This document shows positions 37,384 through 48,238 of a stretch of DNA of 64,000 nucleotides, piece by piece; position 1 is the stretch's first letter; the number at the start of each line of letters is the position of its first letter. Where the stretch lies: contig WGND01000001.1 of assembly GCA_016124805.1 (NCBI GenBank), positions 62,001 to 126,000 on the forward strand, in the 5' to 3' direction. The DNA is from Hyphomicrobiales bacterium. GTDB taxonomy: Bacteria > Pseudomonadota > Alphaproteobacteria > Parvibaculales > Parvibaculaceae. The translations under genes and the position numbers were made by a program. Under the pieces are notes generated by a model. That model did no database searches, was not told where the DNA came from, and saw nothing but the letters and a program-made list of their open reading frames with translations.

Positions 37384-38142
37384 TTGTTCACTCCCGTGGA
37401 AGCGCCCGCCTTGTCCCAGCCCGCCGATATCGACAAACGCAAGATCTATAGCCGCCTTTTGCAGGCCTGGTGGAAGGATCGCGGCCAGTTTTCACGCAAG
37501 AAGATCGCACGTGACTGCCCGATCTGCGGCTATCACGGGACATTCCTCTCCGTCGGTCGCCCGTCGCGCTGGGATACGCGCTGCCCCAATTGTGGCTCGC
37601 GCGAACGCCATCGTCTGATCCAGCTTTATCTGAACGATCACAATATTGATCTGACCACCAAGAGCATTCTGCAATTTGGCCCCGAGAAATGGCTGATGCG
37701 GGCCATGAAGAACAATCCGGCCTATGAGCCGGCTGACCTTTATTCGCCGATTGCGAAATATCGCCTCGACATCACCAAGATCGACCGCCCGGACAACTGC
37801 TTCGATGTGGTGATCGCCAATCATGTCTTTGAGCATGTGGATGAGGATGCGCTCGCCATGCGTGAGATGTATCGCGTGCTCAAGCCCGGCGGTCTGGGGT
37901 TCTTTTCGGTACCGATCAACCTGTCGCGCGAAGAAACCTATTCAGACGATTCCATCACCGATCCCGATCTGCGTTTTGCGCATTTCGGCGGCACCGATCA
38001 CAAGCGCTTCTACGGCCGCGACTTTGGCGCAAAGCTCGAAGCGGCAGGCTTCCGTGTCGAGGCCTATCGCCGCGAGCCGGGCGAAGAAGTGAAATGGGGC
38101 CTGTTGCGCGATGAGTGCATTTTCATCGGGCACAAGGACTGA
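37384..38142 (+). CDS. SAM-dependent methyltransferase with N-terminal zinc ribbon
   Basis: Up to 252 residues. The N-terminus holds a four-cysteine zinc-ribbon pattern, CPICG...CPNCGSRERHR (about 46-80). A class I methyltransferase core follows, with SILQFGPE, FDVVIANHVFEHVDED (about 141-156) and MYRVLKPGG. The ribbon plus RERHR suggests a sugar or glycolipid-linked methyltransferase like those in polysaccharide clusters, but the substrate is unknown. The start is uncertain: TTG 37384 follows GCGGAAA, and GTG 37396 is also possible. It is convergent with mutS (3-bp gap). Confidence 0.8.
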   Translation: MFTPVEAPALSQPADIDKRKIYSRLLQAWWKDRGQFSRKKIARDCPICGYHGTFLSVGRPSRWDTRCPNCGSRERHRLIQLYLNDHNIDLTTKSILQFGPEKWLMRAMKNNPAYEPADLYSPIAKYRLDITKIDRPDNCFDVVIANHVFEHVDEDALAMREMYRVLKPGGLGFFSVPINLSREETYSDDSITDPDLRFAHFGGTDHKRFYGRDFGAKLEAAGFRVEAYRREPGEEVKWGLLRDECIFIGHKD

Positions 38143-38145
38143 CGG

Positions 38146-40881
38146 CTAGTCCTTCCCGGATTCCATCGCCTTCAGGCGGTAAAGCCATTCAAGGGCTTCC
38201 TTGGGGCTGAGCTCGTCGGGATTGATCGCCTTCAGTGATTTTTCGATCTCGCTGTCGCGCGGCTTTGCACTTGTGGGCCGCGTCGCGGTGAAAAGCGGCA
38301 GATCATCAATCAGGGCTGTCTTGGGGGTGCGCTCGCCGCCTTCTTCCAGAGCCGCCAGCACATGGCGCGCGCGCGTGATGACGCTGCCGGGCAATCCGGC
38401 CAGCTTGGCAACCTGAATGCCGTAGGAACGGTCCGCCGCGCCGGGTGCGACCTCATGCAGGAACACCACATCGCCCTCCCATTCGCACACTTTCATGGTC
38501 GCATTGGCGAGATGGGCAAGCTTGTCGGCCAGTGCCGTCAGTTCATGATAATGGGTGGCGAAAAGCGCGCGTGAGCGATTGACCTCGTGCAGATGCTCGA
38601 CCGCAGCCCAGGCAATCGAAAGCCCGTCAAAGGTGGCCGTCCCGCGCCCGATCTCATCAAGAATGACAAGGGATCGCGGCCCGGCCTGATTGAGAATGGC
38701 CGCCGTTTCCACCATCTCGACCATGAAGGTCGAGCGGCCACGGGCAAGATCATCGGCAGCACCCACGCGGCTGAAAAGCCGGTCGACCACACCGATATGC
38801 GCCTGCGCGGCGGGCACGAAGCTGCCCATCTGCGCCATGATGGCAATCAGCGCATTCTGGCGCAGGAAGGTTGATTTGCCCGCCATATTGGGGCCGGTCA
38901 GAAGCCAGAGCGTTTTGGCCGCGCCCCTGTCGCCCGAGAGATCGCAATCATTGGGCACGAAGGGAGCGCCCCCTGCCTCAAGGGCTGCCTCAACCACCGG
39001 GTGACGTCCCGCCTCGATCGCAAAGGCGCGGCTTTCATCAACCAAAGGCCGGACATAGCGTTTTTCGGCAGCAAGCGCCGCCAGGGCTGCCGTCGCATCA
39101 AGGACGGCGAGCGCCGCTGCGGCGCGGGTGATGATGGCCGCTTCCGCCATGACATCGCTGACGAGCCCTTCAAAGAGCCGGAGTTCAAGGTCGAGCGACT
39201 TGCCCGCCGCTTCCGCAATGCGGCTGGCGAGATCGGCCAGTTCGCTTGTCGTGAAGCGCATGGCATTGGCGAGCGTCTGACGATGGATATAGCGCGCGCT
39301 CAGGGGCTCCGACATCAGGGTTTCGCCATGGCGCGGAGCGACCTCAATATAGTAGCCCAGCACATTGTTGTGCCGGATCTTGAGTGTGGCTATGCCCGTC
39401 TCCTCTGCATATTTTGCCTGCAGACCGGCAATCAGGCGGCGCGCATCATCCCGCAGCAGGCGCAATTCATCGAGCTCGGCGGAAAAGCCCGGCGCGATGA
39501 AACCGCCATCGCGCGCCAGCAACGGCAATTCACGATCCAGTGCTTCAGCAAGACGTGTCTTCAAGGCCGGGGCGACATCGCGCAAGGCAGACGCGCTTTG
39601 GGCCAGCTCTTCGGGCAGGGGCAGAAGACCGGCGGGCGCCGCATCCAGAAGGGCGGCCACATCATGCCCGGCGGCAAGGCCGTGACCGATCTGGGCGAGA
39701 TCACGCGGCCCCCCGCGCCCCAACGACAGGCGCGACAGGGCGCGCGCCATATCGGGGGCGGCCTTCAGGCGGCTGCGCATGTCATTGCGGGTATCGCGCG
39801 CCTCAAGGCACCATTCAACCGCATCAAGGCGGGCATTGATCCGGCCGGGATCGGTCAGTGGCGCGGCCAGTCTTGCACCAAGTTCGCGGGCGCCGGCCCC
39901 TGTCATGGTCCGGTCGATGACGGCAAAAAGTGAGCCGCGCGTTTCGCCCTGCAGCGTGCGCATGAGTTCAAGATTGGCGCGCGTGGCGGCATCAATTGCC
40001 ATGGCATCGCCTGAAATGATCTGGCGCGGGGCCGCGAGAGCGGGGATGCGCCCGACCTGCGTCAGGGACACATAATCGAGCAAGGCGCCCATGGCGGCAA
40101 TTTCAACACGCGAAAAACTGCCAAAGGCCTCAAGCCCCGCCACGCCCAGATGGGCGCTCAGACGCCGCTCGGCGCTGCCTGAGTCAAAGCGGGCCGCGGG
40201 CAGGGGCGTGATGCATTTTTCCATCGAAAGCACCGGCGACAGCATCGGCCCCATCTCGGGATCAGCCATCAGGTTTTCCGGCACCAGCAATTCACCCGGC
40301 GCCAGCCGGGCCAGTTCCGCCCCGAGGCTTGCCGGTTCAATGGCTGTCACCTCAAAGCGACCCGTCGATACGTCGCACCAGGCAAGACCCAGAAAGGGGC
40401 TGCTGCCAATGCGGGCAAGCGCGGCCAGATAATTATGGGCACGCGCTTCGAGCAGCGTGTCTTCGGTGAGCGTGCCGGGAGTCACAAGGCGCGTCACGGC
40501 GCGGGCGACAACCGACTTGGCGCCGCGCTTCTTGGCCTCGGCGGGGTCTTCCATCTGCTCACAGACGGCGACCTTGAAGCCCTTGCGGATGAGCCGCTCC
40601 AGATAGGCTTCATGGGAATGGACGGGGACCCCGCACATGGGGATATCCTCGCCCGCATGCTTGCCGCGCTTGGTGAGCGCAATATCGAGGGCGGCAGCGG
40701 CCTTGACCGCATCCTCAAAGAACATCTCGTAGAAATCGCCCATACGGTAAAAGAGCAGGGCATCAGGCTGGGTCGCCTTGATCTTGAGAAACTGCGCCAT
40801 CATGGGCGTGGCATCACCCGGCGGTGGCGCGGCATTGAGGGGTTCGGCCATGTCTGGCGCCATGTCGGGCTGGTTTTGCAT
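38146..40881 (-). CDS. mutS: DNA mismatch repair protein MutS
   Basis: A 911-residue MutS. The mismatch-recognition domain starts with [27 protein letters not shown] (Phe-x-Glu motif). Connector, lever and clamp regions follow, then the ATPase domain with Walker A GPNMAGKS (663-670), a Walker B segment with LDEIGRGT and a helix-turn-helix end. It starts mismatch repair. The first 25 residues are a Pro/Ala-rich extension; a later in-frame ATG (about residue 27-28) is a possible alternative start. Confidence 0.97.
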   Translation of the reverse strand: MQNQPDMAPDMAEPLNAAPPPGDATPMMAQFLKIKATQPDALLFYRMGDFYEMFFEDAVKAAAALDIALTKRGKHAGEDIPMCGVPVHSHEAYLERLIRKGFKVAVCEQMEDPAEAKKRGAKSVVARAVTRLVTPGTLTEDTLLEARAHNYLAALARIGSSPFLGLAWCDVSTGRFEVTAIEPASLGAELARLAPGELLVPENLMADPEMGPMLSPVLSMEKCITPLPAARFDSGSAERRLSAHLGVAGLEAFGSFSRVEIAAMGALLDYVSLTQVGRIPALAAPRQIISGDAMAIDAATRANLELMRTLQGETRGSLFAVIDRTMTGAGARELGARLAAPLTDPGRINARLDAVEWCLEARDTRNDMRSRLKAAPDMARALSRLSLGRGGPRDLAQIGHGLAAGHDVAALLDAAPAGLLPLPEELAQSASALRDVAPALKTRLAEALDRELPLLARDGGFIAPGFSAELDELRLLRDDARRLIAGLQAKYAEETGIATLKIRHNNVLGYYIEVAPRHGETLMSEPLSARYIHRQTLANAMRFTTSELADLASRIAEAAGKSLDLELRLFEGLVSDVMAEAAIITRAAAALAVLDATAALAALAAEKRYVRPLVDESRAFAIEAGRHPVVEAALEAGGAPFVPNDCDLSGDRGAAKTLWLLTGPNMAGKSTFLRQNALIAIMAQMGSFVPAAQAHIGVVDRLFSRVGAADDLARGRSTFMVEMVETAAILNQAGPRSLVILDEIGRGTATFDGLSIAWAAVEHLHEVNRSRALFATHYHELTALADKLAHLANATMKVCEWEGDVVFLHEVAPGAADRSYGIQVAKLAGLPGSVITRARHVLAALEEGGERTPKTALIDDLPLFTATRPTSAKPRDSEIEKSLKAINPDELSPKEALEWLYRLKAMESGKD

Positions 40882-41090
40882 CGCCGCGAGACTAGCAGAA
40901 CTCGCGCCCGCGAACAGGGGGCAAGCCGCATTTCACGGCGCGATGCACCCGTCTCGACCCACCGCCTCGGGCTGCTTTCATGGCAAATCTTGGCAATTTC
41001 CCCGCACACGTCTTGTTATTGCCGCATCGCCAGCCTACAAAACGGGCTTCCTTCGGGCCCCAGAGGCCCCATCAGCGGATCAGACCGAGA

Positions 41091-43355
41091 ATGAGCAAGA
41101 AACGGCGCGCCATCACCGACGAGGAAGCCCTCCTATTTCACTCCCAGGGCAAACCCGGCAAATTTGAAATCACACCGACCAAACCGATGGCGACGCAGCG
41201 CGATCTGTCGCTCGCCTACAGCCCCGGTGTGGCGGTTCCCGTGCGCGCCATTGCTGAAAATCCCGACGCTGCCTATGACTACACAACCAAGGGCAATCTC
41301 GTTGCCGTGATCACCAATGGCACGGCCATTCTGGGTCTGGGTGATCTGGGCGCGCTCGCCTCCAAGCCGGTCATGGAAGGCAAGGCCGTCCTCTTCAAGC
41401 GCTTTGCCGATGTTGATGCCATCGATCTTGAAATCGACACGCGCGATGTTGACGAAATGGTCGCCTCCATCCGCTATCTCGGCCCCTCTTTTGGCGGCAT
41501 CAATCTGGAAGACATCAAGGCACCGGACTGCTTCATCATTGAAAGCCGTCTGCGCGAATTGATGAATATTCCCGTCTTTCACGACGACCAGCACGGCACC
41601 GCCATCATCACGGCGGCAGGTCTCATCAATGCGCTTTATCTGACCGGTCGCGACATCAAGGACACCCGCATGGTTGTCAATGGCGCGGGCTCTGCGGGCA
41701 TTGCCTGCCTTGAGCTTGTGAAGGCCATGGGCATGCCGTCTGAAAACGCGCTGCTCTGCGACACCAAAGGCGTGATCTATCAGGGTCGCACCGAAGGCAT
41801 GAACCAGTGGAAATCAGCCCATGCCGTGGTCACTGACCGCCGCACACTGGAAGAGGCCATGGTGGACTGCGATGTCTTCCTCGGCCTTTCCGTCAAGGGC
41901 GCGATCACACCCAAGATGGTGGCCTCCATGGCGCCCAAGCCGATCATTTTCGCGATGGCCAATCCCGATCCCGAAATCACGCCCGAAGAAGTTTCGCAGG
42001 TGCGCGATGACGCGATCATGGCCACAGGTCGCTCGGACTATCCCAATCAGGTCAATAATGTCCTGGGCTTTCCCTATATCTTCCGCGGCGCGCTGGATGT
42101 GCGCGCCACGACGATCAATGAGGAAATGAAGATTGCCTGCGCCGAAGCGCTGGCCGCTCTTGCCCGCGAAGACGTGCCGGACGAAGTGGCCGCCGCCTAT
42201 CATGGCGAGCGCCCGCGCTTTGGTCCCAGCTACATCATCCCGGTGCCGTTTGACCCACGCCTCATCCGCGACATTCCGCATGCGGTTGCCCGTGCCGCGA
42301 TGGATTCCGGCGTGGCGCGCAAGCCCATCGTCGATATGGAAGCCTATAAGAACGAGCTCTCCGCCCGCCTCAACCCGACAGCGAGCACGCTTCAAGTTAT
42401 CATGGACAAGGTGCGCCGTGATCCCAAGCGCGTGGTCTTTGCCGAAGGCGAAGAAGAGCGCGTCATCCGCGCGGCACTCACCTTCCGCGACAGCGGGCTT
42501 GGCCATCCCATTCTGGTGGGCCGTGAAGAACAGATCCGCGACACGCTGCGCCAGATCGGACTCGATCCGAACACGCAGCTCGACATTCGCAATGCGCGCA
42601 ACTCGTCGAAGAACCAGGAATATACCGACTATCTCTACCAGAAGCTGCAGCGCAAAGGCTTCCTCCAGCGCGATGTCCATCGCCTCGCCAGCAATGACCG
42701 CAATATCTTCTCGGCCCTCATGCTGGAACTTGGCGATGCCGATGCGATGATCACCGGCGTCACGCGCACCTATTCCGTGGCGCTGGAAGATATCCGCCGC
42801 GTGATCGATCCGATCGAGGGCCAGCGCCCGATCGGTGTGACCATGGTGGTGGCCGGCGGCCGCACCGTTCTGGTGGCCGATACCAATGTGCATGAAATGC
42901 CCACCGCTGAAGAGCTGGCCGATGTCGCCATTCAGAGTGCGGAAGTTGCCCGTCGTCTGGGCTATGAACCGCGCGTGGCGCTGCTTGCCAATTCAAGCTT
43001 TGGCACACCAGCCGGCGAACGCCCCAACACGGTGCGCGAGGCGGTGAACATCCTCGACGCACGCGGTGTCAATTTTGAATATGATGGCGAGATGGCGGCA
43101 GACGTGGCGCTTAATCGCGACACGATGGCGCTTTATCCCTTCTGCCGCCTGACAGACACGGCCAATGTGCTGGTGATGCCGGCCATTCATGCCGCCTCGA
43201 TCTCGACCAAGCTGCTGCGCGTGCTTGGCGGCTCGACGCTGATCGGCCCGCTGCTTGTCGGCCTTCAGCGTCCCGTGCAGATCGTGCCGATGACGGCGAA
43301 TGTGTCCGAACTCGTCAACATGGCCGCATTGGCTGCCTATGACCTGACGAAATAG
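41091..43355 (+). CDS. maeB: NADP-dependent malic enzyme with phosphotransacetylase-like domain
   Basis: 754 residues from ATG 41091 ([20 protein letters not shown]); the frame is open to 40980, but that extension is not conserved. The malic enzyme half (about 1-430) shows [24 protein letters not shown] and the NAD(P) loop [12 protein letters not shown]. The C-terminal half (about 435-754) is a phosphate acetyl/butyryltransferase-like domain, which in this class is usually regulatory. It decarboxylates malate to pyruvate with NADPH. It is transcribed away from mutS. Confidence 0.95.
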   Translation: MSKKRRAITDEEALLFHSQGKPGKFEITPTKPMATQRDLSLAYSPGVAVPVRAIAENPDAAYDYTTKGNLVAVITNGTAILGLGDLGALASKPVMEGKAVLFKRFADVDAIDLEIDTRDVDEMVASIRYLGPSFGGINLEDIKAPDCFIIESRLRELMNIPVFHDDQHGTAIITAAGLINALYLTGRDIKDTRMVVNGAGSAGIACLELVKAMGMPSENALLCDTKGVIYQGRTEGMNQWKSAHAVVTDRRTLEEAMVDCDVFLGLSVKGAITPKMVASMAPKPIIFAMANPDPEITPEEVSQVRDDAIMATGRSDYPNQVNNVLGFPYIFRGALDVRATTINEEMKIACAEALAALAREDVPDEVAAAYHGERPRFGPSYIIPVPFDPRLIRDIPHAVARAAMDSGVARKPIVDMEAYKNELSARLNPTASTLQVIMDKVRRDPKRVVFAEGEEERVIRAALTFRDSGLGHPILVGREEQIRDTLRQIGLDPNTQLDIRNARNSSKNQEYTDYLYQKLQRKGFLQRDVHRLASNDRNIFSALMLELGDADAMITGVTRTYSVALEDIRRVIDPIEGQRPIGVTMVVAGGRTVLVADTNVHEMPTAEELADVAIQSAEVARRLGYEPRVALLANSSFGTPAGERPNTVREAVNILDARGVNFEYDGEMAADVALNRDTMALYPFCRLTDTANVLVMPAIHAASISTKLLRVLGGSTLIGPLLVGLQRPVQIVPMTANVSELVNMAALAAYDLTK

Positions 43356-43359
43356 GCGG

Positions 43360-44232
43360 TCAGTTTTTTTCCGGCGGGGCACCAAACTTGGCGGCCCATT
43401 TGGTCAGATAGCGTTCGGAAATTTTCGAGACGGGGAAAATGATGAGCACGTCGGTGGTGCCGAACTGCTCATCGACAACCGCGCCATCGCCGATATAGCA
43501 GCCCGCCCGCAAATAGCCCTTGATCATGGGCGGCACGGCGCGAATGGCTTCGCGCGCATTCACTTCTTCCTTGGCCATGCGGTTCATTTCCACATAGCGG
43601 TCGGGCAGGGCGCGGACATGCCATTCGGGCGGGGCAGAAAATTCGTGATGCAGATAGGCGAGCGGCAACGCGATCTCGTCGGGATTGATTGTGTTGAAGC
43701 TGGCGCAGCCAAACATCACATCGAGATTATGCAGCGACAGGTAGCGAATAATGCCCTGCCACAGAAGTTCAACGGTTGGCTTGTTGCGGTAGGGCGGCAG
43801 CACGCAGGAGCGACCGAGCTCCAGAAAATGCATATTTGGCCCGGCGCGCTCCAGCAATGGCGCGATGTCATATTCGCTCGCCGTATAGAAGCCACCATTC
43901 TTTTCGGCAACATCCTGCCGCAGAAGCCGGTAGCAGCCGACGACAGCGTCAAGCGAGTCACCGAGCTTGTGATCAATGACCAGCAGGTGGTCACAGAAAT
44001 CATCAAAGCGGTCAAAGTCGCGTTTGCGCGCCAGCGTTTCGGCATCGGGCTTGGCCGACATTTCCTCGTAGAAAACATGGTAGCGCAGCTTCTGCGCGGC
44101 ATCGATTTCCTGGGCGTTGCGCGACAGGCGCACTTCCAGTGAGCCGCTCTGGCCAAAGCTGTCCGGATCACCGGCCAATGCCTTGGCCGCCGTCAGACTG
44201 TTCACGTCTGAGTCCGCTTTCGCAGATGTCAT
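43360..44232 (-). CDS. olsB: L-ornithine N-alpha-acyltransferase OlsB
   Basis: A 290-residue hemolysin-like GNAT-fold acyltransferase. Recognisable OlsB features are the segments LRYHVFYEEMSAKPD, ELGRSCVLPPYRNK and MIKGYLRAGCYIGDGAVVDEQFGTTDV. OlsB forms lyso-ornithine lipid from ornithine and 3-hydroxyacyl-ACP, giving phosphate-free membrane lipid. The acyltransferase for the second step (olsA) is not adjacent; the PlsC-type gene at 24.7 kb is one candidate in the window. It is convergent with maeB (4-bp gap). Confidence 0.9.
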   Translation of the reverse strand: MTSAKADSDVNSLTAAKALAGDPDSFGQSGSLEVRLSRNAQEIDAAQKLRYHVFYEEMSAKPDAETLARKRDFDRFDDFCDHLLVIDHKLGDSLDAVVGCYRLLRQDVAEKNGGFYTASEYDIAPLLERAGPNMHFLELGRSCVLPPYRNKPTVELLWQGIIRYLSLHNLDVMFGCASFNTINPDEIALPLAYLHHEFSAPPEWHVRALPDRYVEMNRMAKEEVNAREAIRAVPPMIKGYLRAGCYIGDGAVVDEQFGTTDVLIIFPVSKISERYLTKWAAKFGAPPEKN

Positions 44233-44463
44233 CTATCGGACTCCACTCTCGCCCATTGCAGGGATTGCCTCCTGCGGGCAGGCCCCAGACTGGATCCTGA
44301 CCCTGAGGCCTCAATGCGATCCCGGCCACCGGGGTGGCGACCTCAGCCGCATCCTTTCATCTACACGCGCCCCTGCCAAGTCGCGAGGTTTGCATGCGAG
44401 GTTGTGACGCTTGCCTATGACAACTTGATGAAGGCTGCAAGCATTTGATGACATTAACTAAAT

Positions 44464-45912
44464 TTAAGCTGGCCCCGCCGCCGTCGCAGGCTTTTGCGTA
44501 CTTGCCAGCGGATCGCCGAACCAGAACCAGAGGATGAGGCAAATGGCGGGAAGTCCCATAAGACCCGTGCTGGCAAAGAAGGGGGCATAGCCCACTGTTT
44601 TTTCCGTCAGGCCGGGCGCGGCGCTGATGAGCCAGTCATGCAGCGGACCGGGCTTTGAATACCAGTCCACCATGGCGCCGGACTGGCCGCCCAGGAGCTT
44701 GCCGGGCAAGGCATAGACGGAGCTGAACAGCGCATATTGCGTGGCGGTGAATTCGCGATTGGTGAGGCTCGACATGAAGGCGATGAGGCAGGTGCCCGCA
44801 AAGCCGCCGGAGAAATTTTCAGCACTGATGGTGATGGTCAGGGAGGCGACCTCATTGCCCTGTGCGGCCAGCCAGACAAAAAGGAAATTGGTCAGCGAGG
44901 CGGCAACGGCCCCGATCATCATGGCGCGCAGCGTCCCGAGGCCTGCAATGGCAAAGCCGCCCACCACCGCGCCTGCAATCGTCATCCAGATGCCGTAGAG
45001 CTTGACGACGGTGCCGATTTCAACTTTTGAAAAACCGATATCGACGTAAAGCGGATTGGCCATGACCCCCATGACAAAATCGGGCACGCGGTAAAAGCCG
45101 ATCAGGGCCAGCAGGGCAAGCGCCCGCCAGCCATGGCGTCCGAAAAAATCGACAAAGGGCGCGATGACGGCGCTGTAAATCCATTCCAGCGCAAGGGCGA
45201 GCTGTCGCGGCAGCTTATGCCGTCTTGCCCAGTCGGCGACCATCTCCTCGCCAATGATGATCTGCGGCGCATCGGCGAGCCGCGGCGCGGCAAGGGCCGC
45301 CCCAATGCCCAGCGCCATGAGCACCGCCATGGCCAGATAGGCAATGTGCCAGGAGATATATTCGGCCAGAAAGAGGGCGCCCGCCCCCGAGGCAATAAGC
45401 GCAAGCCGGTAGCCAAGCTGATAGGCGGCCGCCATGGCTCCCTGTTTTTCATCACTCACCGCCTCGATGCGCCAGGCATCAATGGCGATATCCTGCGTGG
45501 CGGAGGCAAAGGCGAGCAGCAGCGCAAAGAGCACAACAGGCGTCAGCGACACCGAGGGATTGCTGAAGGACATGCCGACAAGGGCAAGCGCAATGACGAG
45601 CTGGGCGATGATCATCCAGGCGCGGCGCTTGCCGAGAAGGTCGCCCAGCCATGGCAGTTGCAAGCGATCCAGCACCGGGGCCCAGACAAATTTGATCGTA
45701 TAGGCAAGGCCGACATAGCTCATCAGGCCGATATCGGTGCGCGAGATGCCTGCTTCACGCAACCACAGGGAAAGCGTGCCGAAGACCAGCAGAAACGGCA
45801 GGCCGGAGGAAAAACCCAGCACCAGCATGATGAAGACACGGCGCTCGGTATAGACGGTCCAGGCCTCGGCAAGGCGCTGGCCAAGGGGGCGTGTCTCGAT
45901 CTGGTCGCTCAT
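44464..45912 (-). CDS. ampG: AmpG-type muropeptide transporter (MFS)
   Basis: 482 residues from ATG 45912, with GAGGAG upstream. About 12-14 membrane helices are visible. AmpG-like segments near the N-terminus include FSSGLPFLLVFGTLSLWLREAGI, KFVWAPVLDRL and ATQDIAIDAWRIE. AmpG takes up anhydro-muropeptides for peptidoglycan recycling. No other recycling gene is adjacent; a hybrid kinase lies 57 bp upstream. Family call good, substrate from family. Confidence 0.88.
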   Translation of the reverse strand: MSDQIETRPLGQRLAEAWTVYTERRVFIMLVLGFSSGLPFLLVFGTLSLWLREAGISRTDIGLMSYVGLAYTIKFVWAPVLDRLQLPWLGDLLGKRRAWMIIAQLVIALALVGMSFSNPSVSLTPVVLFALLLAFASATQDIAIDAWRIEAVSDEKQGAMAAAYQLGYRLALIASGAGALFLAEYISWHIAYLAMAVLMALGIGAALAAPRLADAPQIIIGEEMVADWARRHKLPRQLALALEWIYSAVIAPFVDFFGRHGWRALALLALIGFYRVPDFVMGVMANPLYVDIGFSKVEIGTVVKLYGIWMTIAGAVVGGFAIAGLGTLRAMMIGAVAASLTNFLFVWLAAQGNEVASLTITISAENFSGGFAGTCLIAFMSSLTNREFTATQYALFSSVYALPGKLLGGQSGAMVDWYSKPGPLHDWLISAAPGLTEKTVGYAPFFASTGLMGLPAICLILWFWFGDPLASTQKPATAAGPA

Positions 45913-45969
45913 GATGGCGCTCCTCGCAGGCGGCAACGAATCGTTCCCACTCTAAGCGAGTTTTTGCTG

Positions 45970-48144
45970 TCAGACAGCCTTGGCGGCAGGGTTTGCAATA
46001 TTGGGCGACTGCTTGCCAGCCCAGCGCAGGAGGGTTCGGGCCAGCGCGTCGGCGGCGACAGGCTTGGAGAGATAATCATCCATGCCCGCATTCAGGCAGT
46101 TCTGGCGATCCTCGGCCATGGCATTGGCCGTCAGCGCGATGATGGGAATGGCGTTGCGTGCGTCATTGAGATTGCGGATATGCGCCGTCGCCTCGAAACC
46201 ATCCATGCCGGGCATGTGCAGGTCCATGAGCACGACATCAAATGTACCCGCCTCATGGGCCTCGAGCGCTTCAATGGCTTTCTGGCCGTTCTGGGCGATG
46301 GTGACCTTGTGGCCGACATGCTCAAGCAGGGTCCGCGTGAGAAGCGCGTTGATCTCATTGTCCTCGGCCACAAGAATATTGAGCGATTCAGTATCTGCCG
46401 CTGCCGGGGTTGCCCCCGTGCCGTCTTCGGCCTCTTCCTCGTCAGTTGCTTCAATGCCATCGGCGAGGGCGGCAAGTCGCGTCAGCAGCGATGTGGTGCG
46501 AACGGGCCGGACCAGATAGGCATCAAAGGCGGCCTGCTCATGGCCGGTCAGCACCGGCAGATGATCGCGCTCCTGCGGGCGCAGGAGCACCAGCGTGGCG
46601 ATACCCGGATTGAGACGCCGCGCCAGACGGGCAAGTTCAGCACCTTCCCCTGCCGCGCCTTCGATCATGCACATGAAGATATCGGCCCTGTCACGACGCA
46701 GATGCTCTTCCAGGGCGGTACGCGAGGCAACGCAGGTGACATCGGCCCCGACATACGCCGCCGCGCGCGCAAGCGCCGGCACCACCAGCGGGCGGTCCTC
46801 CAGAATGACAAGGCGCAGCCCTTCAAGCTGCGGAACGGGTGGCTGCTCTTCGGCCACCTGCCCCAGCGGCAGATGCACGCGAAAGAGCGAACCTTTTTGC
46901 GGCGTGCTTTCAACCTCGATGCGGCCACCCATGACAAGGACAAGGCGGCGCGTGATTGCCAGGCCGAGGCCGGTGCCCTCATAGCGCCGCGAATGGCTCT
47001 GATCGGCCTGGGCGAAATCCTCGAAGATGGTTTCGAGCGTTCCGGCATCCATGCCGATGCCGGTATCTTCGACCTCGATAATGAGATGCAGCTTGTCGTC
47101 GGGATAGGCATAGTCGCCCAGACGCAGACGCAAGACGACGCCGCCTTCGCTGGTAAACTTGATCGCATTGCCCGCCAGATTCAAAAGTACCTGCCGGATG
47201 CGCGGCTCGTCGCCCATGACGCGGCGCGCGATGCCCGGTTCAATTTCGGAGACGATTTCAAGACCCCGCTCAAAGGCACGCGGCGCCAGAAGCTCGGCTA
47301 CACTTTCAACAGCGCTTGGCAGATCGAAGGGATGTTCTTCCAGCGTGATCTTGCCGGCTTCGATCTTGGAATAGTCGAGAATGTCATTGATGATGGCGAG
47401 CAGCGCTTCGCCCGATGATTTGACAGCGCCGGCATAGGACCTCTGTGCCGCGGTCAATCCGGAATCGAGCAGTAGCTGCGTCATGCCGATGATGCCATTC
47501 ATCGGTGTACGGATTTCATGGCTCATGGTGGCCAGAAAAAGACTTTTGGCACGCGAGGCGGCCTTGGCCTGCTCCAGCGCTTCGGCGAGTTTTTCCTCAG
47601 CCTGCTTGCGCTCGGTGATGTCGCGACCAACGGTCTGGATTTCCTTCAGCCGGCCATCTTCATCACGAATGGCGAATTCTTCCCAGGCAAACCAGCGCGG
47701 GCCGCGCGAGGTCTGCACGCGCTGGTCGAAACGCACGCGATAGGGCGGCAGGGCGAGCCCGGAAAAGGAGCCGAGAATTTTCTGCTGCTCGCCTTCGGGC
47801 ACTTCGGGAAGAAACTGTTTGCCGATGACATCGGCGCGGGTGAGGCTGAAGGTGTCGCAGAAAACATCATTCACATAATTGAGGCGGCCCTTGAGATCCT
47901 TGCGGATGATGACATCGCCCTGTGCCTTGACGAGATCGCGATAGCGCTCCTCGCGTTCGGCCAGCTCCCAGTTTTCATCGCGCAATGTTTCCAGCCGCGC
48001 CTGCAGCAGCTCCACTTCCCGCGCATGCCGCGTGGCACGACGCGAGGCCCGGCGCCATGCCTCGATTCCCAAAAAGACAACGAGAGCCGTCGCCAGCAAA
48101 ATCAGTGGCGCAGCTTCATTTGAAAGTGCGGGCAGCATTGACAC
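45970..48144 (-). CDS. PAS-containing hybrid histidine kinase with a degenerate receiver
   Basis: 724 residues. A membrane segment (about 11-28) and a coiled coil (about 38-68) precede a PAS domain (about 66-180). The HisKA domain has the phospho-acceptor His209 ([10 protein letters not shown]). The HATPase domain (about 310-428) carries NAIKF, DTGIGM and GTGLGL. A first receiver-like domain (about 443-560) lacks the phospho-Asp (MCMIEGAAG at the expected place). A second, normal receiver (about 588-705) has Asp641 ([12 protein letters not shown]) and Lys694. There is no sensor domain beyond PAS. The cognate output is not in the window, and the ligand is unknown. Confidence 0.92.
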   Translation of the reverse strand: MSMLPALSNEAAPLILLATALVVFLGIEAWRRASRRATRHAREVELLQARLETLRDENWELAEREERYRDLVKAQGDVIIRKDLKGRLNYVNDVFCDTFSLTRADVIGKQFLPEVPEGEQQKILGSFSGLALPPYRVRFDQRVQTSRGPRWFAWEEFAIRDEDGRLKEIQTVGRDITERKQAEEKLAEALEQAKAASRAKSLFLATMSHEIRTPMNGIIGMTQLLLDSGLTAAQRSYAGAVKSSGEALLAIINDILDYSKIEAGKITLEEHPFDLPSAVESVAELLAPRAFERGLEIVSEIEPGIARRVMGDEPRIRQVLLNLAGNAIKFTSEGGVVLRLRLGDYAYPDDKLHLIIEVEDTGIGMDAGTLETIFEDFAQADQSHSRRYEGTGLGLAITRRLVLVMGGRIEVESTPQKGSLFRVHLPLGQVAEEQPPVPQLEGLRLVILEDRPLVVPALARAAAYVGADVTCVASRTALEEHLRRDRADIFMCMIEGAAGEGAELARLARRLNPGIATLVLLRPQERDHLPVLTGHEQAAFDAYLVRPVRTTSLLTRLAALADGIEATDEEEAEDGTGATPAAADTESLNILVAEDNEINALLTRTLLEHVGHKVTIAQNGQKAIEALEAHEAGTFDVVLMDLHMPGMDGFEATAHIRNLNDARNAIPIIALTANAMAEDRQNCLNAGMDDYLSKPVAADALARTLLRWAGKQSPNIANPAAKAV

Positions 48145-48238
48145 TCCGAGGCAGCAATAGGGCCAAGACCCTGACGCGTCAGTTTCCCCCGCTCATGCTT
48201 TCCAAAAGGTTAGCAATGCACCATTTCGGCGCAGATGC

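Noticed and set aside
44454-44467. CtrA-like TTAA-N-TTAA before olsB
   Set aside because: The spacing is 6 bases, not 7, and it lies at the ampG stop, more than 200 bp from the olsB start.
45133-47418. 761-codon open frame opposite the AmpG-like and hybrid kinase genes
   Set aside because: An antisense shadow crossing two well-supported genes and their spacer.
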